A stretch of 9,007 nucleotides of DNA. It comes from Trueperaceae bacterium. Lineage in GTDB: Bacteria; Deinococcota; Deinococci; Deinococcales; Trueperaceae. The stretch's first letter is position 1. Every line of letters begins with the position of its first letter. Where the stretch lies: the NCBI GenBank assembly GCA_007130355.1, contig SLSQ01000198.1, forward strand, positions 1-9,007, in the 5' to 3' direction. Position numbers and translations under genes: made by a program. Shown piece by piece: positions 6,895 through 9,007 of this stretch. Under the pieces are notes generated by a model. It ran no database searches. It was given only the letters and a program-made list of their open reading frames with translations, and was not told where the DNA came from.

Positions 6895-7524
6895 TCAGAA
6901 GTCGTCCGGAAACGCCCGCGACCCGTCGCCCCGTTTCGGGTCGGGCGGCGGCGTCGGGTTCCGATCCTCCGCCCGGGCCGGCGGCTCGGGCAGCTTCCGG
7001 ACCGGAACCAGCGTCTGCTTGAGCGGCACCGCCTTGTACGACTGCGTCCACGCCTCCCAGGCGAGCGGCACCCGCAGCCGCCACGCCCGCGCGCGCGAGC
7101 TGGGGACGTACAGGTACAGCTCGAGCCACCCTTCGCCGCTGCCGCCGATGTCCAGGTCGGCCTCGAGCTCGACCGCCTTCTGCGGCGCGATCAGGGCGGT
7201 CGCCTCGACCACCGCGCGCTGCCCGTCGCCGCCGGCGGCGGCGAGGGCCAGCAGCTGGACCGGTTCGGGGTGCAGGTTGCTGAAGCCGATGAGCGCCGTG
7301 AACGGAGCGTCGCGTTCCTCGCGTGCGAGCTCGGCGCGGGCCAGGAACAGCTCGGGCCGCCGTTCGCCGCCGGGCCCGGGTCGGAAGTGGCGGACCGCGA
7401 CCCACGCGACGACCAGCAGCGCGAGCGCGATCCACGCCCACAGGGGGACCTCCGCCAGCACCGGGACGAGGGCCGCCCAGGTCGCGGCGATCGCGTTCCC
7501 CATCATCTCGAACACCCGCTGCAT
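6895..7524 (-). CDS. Single-span membrane-anchored protein of unknown function
   Basis: A 209-residue protein that I do not recognise. Residues about 25-45 (VPLWAWIALALLVVAWVAVR) form one transmembrane helix followed by basic residues. About 57-170 looks like an all-beta, Ig-like domain: it contains NLHPEPVQLLAL (83-94), a stretch resembling accessory beta-sandwich proteins, and LELYLYVPSSRARAWRLRVP (134-153). The tail from about 177 is rich in Pro and charged residues (PEPPARAEDRNPTPPPDPKR) and probably disordered. The ATG at 7524 is chosen because a TAGGCT -10-like box sits exactly 7 nt upstream on the - strand, giving a leaderless mRNA; the ATG-ATG pair six codons in is an alternative. It lies 124 bases upstream of the GH114 gene on the same strand, so cotranscription is possible, but nothing in the protein itself ties it to polysaccharide metabolism. 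Confidence 0.75.
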   Translation of the reverse strand: MQRVFEMMGNAIAATWAALVPVLAEVPLWAWIALALLVVAWVAVRHFRPGPGGERRPELFLARAELAREERDAPFTALIGFSNLHPEPVQLLALAAAGGDGQRAVVEATALIAPQKAVELEADLDIGGSGEGWLELYLYVPSSRARAWRLRVPLAWEAWTQSYKAVPLKQTLVPVRKLPEPPARAEDRNPTPPPDPKRGDGSRAFPDDF

Positions 7525-7531
7525 GGGCGAC

Positions 7532-7537
7532 AGCCTA
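7532..7537 (-). promoter_or_regulatory. -10 box (TAGGCT) of the membrane-anchored protein gene
   Basis: On the - strand TAGGCT fits the TANNNT consensus and ends 7 nt before the ATG at 7524, the spacing expected for a leaderless transcript as commonly reported in Deinococcus. No convincing -35 hexamer is visible. Confidence 0.55.
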
Positions 7538-7546
7538 CCGGACCGG

Positions 7547-7552
7547 TAGCCT
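7547..7552 (+). promoter_or_regulatory. -10 box (TAGCCT) of the mnmD-like gene
   Basis: TAGCCT fits TANNNT and ends 7 nt before the ATG at 7560, mirroring the - strand promoter 9 bases away. No ribosome site precedes the ATG, which supports leaderless initiation and fixes this start over open frame extending further upstream. No clear -35 element is seen. Confidence 0.55.
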
Positions 7553-7559
7553 AGGCACG

Positions 7560-8348
7560 ATGGACGAGGAGCCCGCCCGCCCGCGCGTCCCTGAGCCGGT
7601 TCCGACCGCCGACGGCAGCCGTACCCTGCGCCACCCGGAGGCCGGCGACACCTACGGCTCCCACCACGGCGCCGCGACCGAGGCGCGGCACGTGTTCCTG
7701 CGCGGAAGCGGCGTCCAGGAGCGGCTCGCGGCCGGCCGACCGACCCGAGTCCTCGAGGTCGGTCTCGGCACCGGCCTGAACCTGACGACCACCTGGGCGC
7801 ACGCCCGCGCGCACGACGCGCCGCTCGCCTACGTCGCGCTCGAACGGGAGCCGCTGGCGCCCGACCTCCTCGCCGCGCTGCGGCCCGAGACCTGGGTGGA
7901 GGACCCCGGCGTCGCGTCGGCCTGGCGGGCCACCGCCGCGGAGCTGCACGACGCCTGGGCCGCGGGTGCGCGCGGGCTCTGGCGTCCGGCACGAGCGGAG
8001 GGGCCCGCCGCGGCGGGCCTCGACCTGACCGTCGCGCTCGGCGACGCCGTCGCGCCGGACCGGTCCGGGCCGTCGGACGTCGCTCGGCGGGCGCTGGAGC
8101 TCGGACCGTTCGAGGCGGTCTACCACGACGCGTTCCGCCCGGAGGCGAACCCGGACCTGTGGACGCCGGCGTTCTTGGGCGCCTGCGCCGCCGCCCTGGC
8201 GCCGGGCGGCCGTTGGGTCAGCTATTCGGTGGCGGGCGCGGTGCGGCGGGCGTTGGCGGCGGCCGGCCTGTCGGTCGCGAAGCGGCCGGGCCCGCCGGGC
8301 GGGAAGCGGGAGATGCTGGTCGCTTGGCGCGAGGGGGACGCGTCCTGA
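7560..8348 (+). CDS. mnmD: MnmD-type tRNA U34 aminomethyl methyltransferase (stand-alone MnmC1 domain)
   Basis: A 262-residue cytoplasmic SAM-dependent enzyme predicted to methylate the 5-aminomethyl group of wobble uridine 34 (nm5(s2)U to mnm5(s2)U) in tRNAs such as those for Lys, Glu and Gln. The opening segment DGSRTLRHPEAGDTYGSHHG and TEARHVFL (18-47) is diagnostic of the DUF752/MnmC methyltransferase family. The SAM loop is LEVGLGTGLN (65-74), acidic E95 ends the next strand, and the substrate-side motif is VYHDAFRPEANPDLW (187-201). GGRWVSYS (216-223), VRRAL (228-232) and GPPGGKREML (244-253) complete the family pattern. There is no fused FAD domain, unlike E. coli MnmC, matching stand-alone enzymes such as the one characterised in Aquifex. 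The ATG at 7560 is set by the -10 box 7 nt before it; the family motif starts soon after. It ends 10 nt before a strong hairpin, so it is probably monocistronic. An incomplete oxidoreductase gene 580 bases downstream might supply the missing FAD activity. Confidence 0.9.
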   Translation: MDEEPARPRVPEPVPTADGSRTLRHPEAGDTYGSHHGAATEARHVFLRGSGVQERLAAGRPTRVLEVGLGTGLNLTTTWAHARAHDAPLAYVALEREPLAPDLLAALRPETWVEDPGVASAWRATAAELHDAWAAGARGLWRPARAEGPAAAGLDLTVALGDAVAPDRSGPSDVARRALELGPFEAVYHDAFRPEANPDLWTPAFLGACAAALAPGGRWVSYSVAGAVRRALAAAGLSVAKRPGPPGGKREMLVAWREGDAS

Positions 8349-8358
8349 CACACGTCGC

Positions 8359-8390
8359 GCGGGCGGAGGACCGATCGGTCCTCCGCCCGC
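8359..8390. terminator. Perfect 32-base palindrome, probable transcription terminator
   Basis: Each 16-base half (8359-8374) is the exact reverse complement of the other (8375-8390), with the centre CCGATCGG. In RNA this gives a stem of about 14 bp with a tetraloop. It begins 10 nt after the mnmD-like stop and lies between convergent genes, so it can act on both strands. No T-run follows on either strand, as often seen in GC-rich genomes. Confidence 0.75.
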
Positions 8391-8401
8391 CGCGCCGTCG
8401 T

Positions 8402-8434
8402 GCGACCCGCCTCCGTCCGCTTGGCGGGGGTCGC
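8402..8434 (-). terminator. Second hairpin, probable terminator of the cytochrome-b-like gene
   Basis: GCGACCC (8402-8408) pairs with GGGTCGC (8428-8434), continued by GCC (8409-8411) with GGC (8423-8425) after a two-base bulge, with an 11-nt loop. Read on the - strand it starts 2 nt after the stop of the gene ending at 8437. It lacks a T-tract and is weaker than the neighbouring perfect palindrome. Confidence 0.5.
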
Positions 8435-8436
8435 GG

Positions 8437-8868
8437 TCAGCCCACCCAGGGGATCAGGCTCTTGCCCCACGGGGTGGCCCAGAGGATGAACAGCATCGCG
8501 ACCGCGTAGCCGATCAGGGAACGCCGGAACTTGACCGCGTCCTCCTTCGCGCGGCGCGCGAGCGAGGTGCCGAGCTGCGCCGCGACGACGGCGAACAGCA
8601 TCGTCACGGCGTGCTCGATCAGCAGCAACCGTTCGGAGAGCGGGGCCGTGATCCCGGCGGCGACCAGCGGCGTGATCGCGTACAGGATCAGGCCGACGAG
8701 CAGCTGCAGGTGCAGGCCGTAGGTGAAGAAGCGGGCCACGCCGCCCTCGCGCGCGGTCCAGGCGGCTCGGGCGAAGGTGCCGCGGGCCATGAGCACGACC
8801 GCGGCGACGCCGCCCAGCACGATCACCCATCGGAGCAGATTGTGGAATCCTCGCAGGAGTTCGAGCAT
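8437..8868 (-). CDS. Four-helix membrane protein, cytochrome-b-like
   Basis: A 143-residue integral membrane protein with four hydrophobic segments (about 12-30, 48-70, 82-100 and 118-134). It resembles small bacterial proteins annotated as 'cytochrome B' or hypothetical, in which His residues recur within helices: HNLLRW (H9), LHLQLLVGLILY (H53) and IEHAVTM (H86). The C-terminal RRSLIGYAVAMLFILW and ATPW pattern also matches my memory of that group. The His residues could coordinate haem, but this is inference: no CxxCH motif or known partner subunit is present. The ATG at 8868 is supported by a TATGGT box upstream and by the conserved N-terminal HNLLRW following at once. It converges on the mnmD-like gene across two hairpins and diverges from an oxidoreductase gene 59 bases away. 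Its physiological role is unknown. Confidence 0.8.
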   Translation of the reverse strand: MLELLRGFHNLLRWVIVLGGVAAVVLMARGTFARAAWTAREGGVARFFTYGLHLQLLVGLILYAITPLVAAGITAPLSERLLLIEHAVTMLFAVVAAQLGTSLARRAKEDAVKFRRSLIGYAVAMLFILWATPWGKSLIPWVG

Positions 8869-8877
8869 CGTAGCGGC

Positions 8878-8883
8878 ACCATA
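8878..8883 (-). promoter_or_regulatory. -10 box (TATGGT) of the cytochrome-b-like gene
   Basis: On the - strand TATGGT fits TANNNT and ends 9 nt before the ATG at 8868, giving a leaderless or nearly leaderless mRNA. No clear -35 hexamer or ribosome site is visible. Confidence 0.45.
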
Positions 8884-8915
8884 CCCGCCGCCGCCCGACC
8901 CGGGGCGGGGGCGTT

Positions 8916-8921
8916 TACGCT
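8916..8921 (+). promoter_or_regulatory. -10 box (TACGCT) of the oxidoreductase gene
   Basis: TACGCT fits TANNNT and ends 6 nt before the GTG at 8928. It repeats the leaderless layout seen at the other promoters of this window and helps choose that GTG as the start. Confidence 0.45.
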
Positions 8922-8927
8922 ACGGCC

Positions 8928-9007
8928 GTGCAGGCGGACGACCCGAACCGGCGGCCGGTCCACGATCTCCTGATCGTGGGGGGCGGCGTGGCCGGAACGT
9001 CGCTGGC
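8928..9007 (+). CDS. FAD/NAD(P)-binding oxidoreductase, 3' partial
   Basis: Only 26 complete codons are in the window. After a short polar leader, HDLLIVGGGVAGTSLA forms a beta strand and the GxGxxG dinucleotide-binding loop (GGGVAG) of flavin-dependent oxidoreductases of the DAO/MnmC2/monooxygenase type. The start is GTG at 8928, placed 6 nt after a TACGCT box; no ribosome site is seen. Which subfamily it belongs to cannot be told from this fragment. Because a stand-alone MnmD-like methyltransferase lies 580 bases upstream on the same strand, an MnmC2-like (cmnm5U to nm5U) oxidoreductase is one possibility, but a generic flavoprotein is as likely. It is transcribed divergently from the cytochrome-b-like gene. 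Confidence 0.75.
   Translation, partial: MQADDPNRRPVHDLLIVGGGVAGTSL

Noticed and set aside
7323..7559. N-terminal extension of the mnmD-like gene
   Set aside because: It would overlap the oppositely transcribed membrane-anchored protein and encode low-complexity Arg/Pro sequence. The family N-terminus and -10 box fit ATG 7560.
7525..7992. N-terminal extension of the membrane-anchored protein on the - strand
   Set aside because: The extension is Arg-rich low-complexity sequence antisense to the mnmD-like gene and would remove the promoter at 7532-7537.

Overview
This is a very GC-rich, gene-dense bacterial window. Its compact promoters (TANNNT boxes 6-9 nt before start codons, i.e. apparently leaderless mRNAs), lipoprotein signals and gene content suggest a Deinococcota lineage, possibly Trueperaceae-like. 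Actinomycetota remains an alternative. The assignment is inferred from sequence style and was not searched.

Left part (1-6770): a compact exopolysaccharide locus related to Pel of bacteria and galactosaminogalactan (GAG) of fungi. In order on the + strand are (i) a large lipoprotein resembling the Agd3-type polysaccharide deacetylase (CBM87/CE18-like) with a C-terminal InlB-like repeat, cut by the left edge; (ii) a PelF-type GT4 glycosyltransferase; (iii) a protein with 11-12 membrane segments and a small soluble N-terminal domain; and (iv) a PelA-hydrolase-like (GH166-like) glycosidase without a signal peptide. Genes ii-iv overlap by 4 and 20 bases, and a structured 74-nt spacer with a strong hairpin separates i from ii. 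Converging on them from the - strand, with stop codons overlapping in CTAG, is (v) a GH114 endo-alpha-1,4-polygalactosaminidase lipoprotein. The set supplies polymerisation (GT4), probable export (membrane protein), N-deacetylation at the surface and two kinds of hydrolase. No PelB, PelC, PelD or canonical PelE/PelG is visible. I read it as a minimal Pel/GAG-like alpha-1,4-GalNAc/GalN polymer system.

Middle (6895-7559): a - strand single-span membrane-anchored protein of unknown function shares a short, nearly symmetric divergent promoter region with the next gene.

Right part (7560-9007): a stand-alone MnmD-type tRNA wobble-uridine methyltransferase (+). It is followed by two GC-rich hairpins, one a perfect 32-base palindrome, that separate it from a convergent 4-helix cytochrome-b-like membrane protein (-). 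Divergent from that, the first 26 codons of an FAD/NAD(P)-binding oxidoreductase run off the right edge. The largest non-coding gap is 124 bases. No RNA genes, CRISPR arrays, insertion sequences or transfer signatures were seen.
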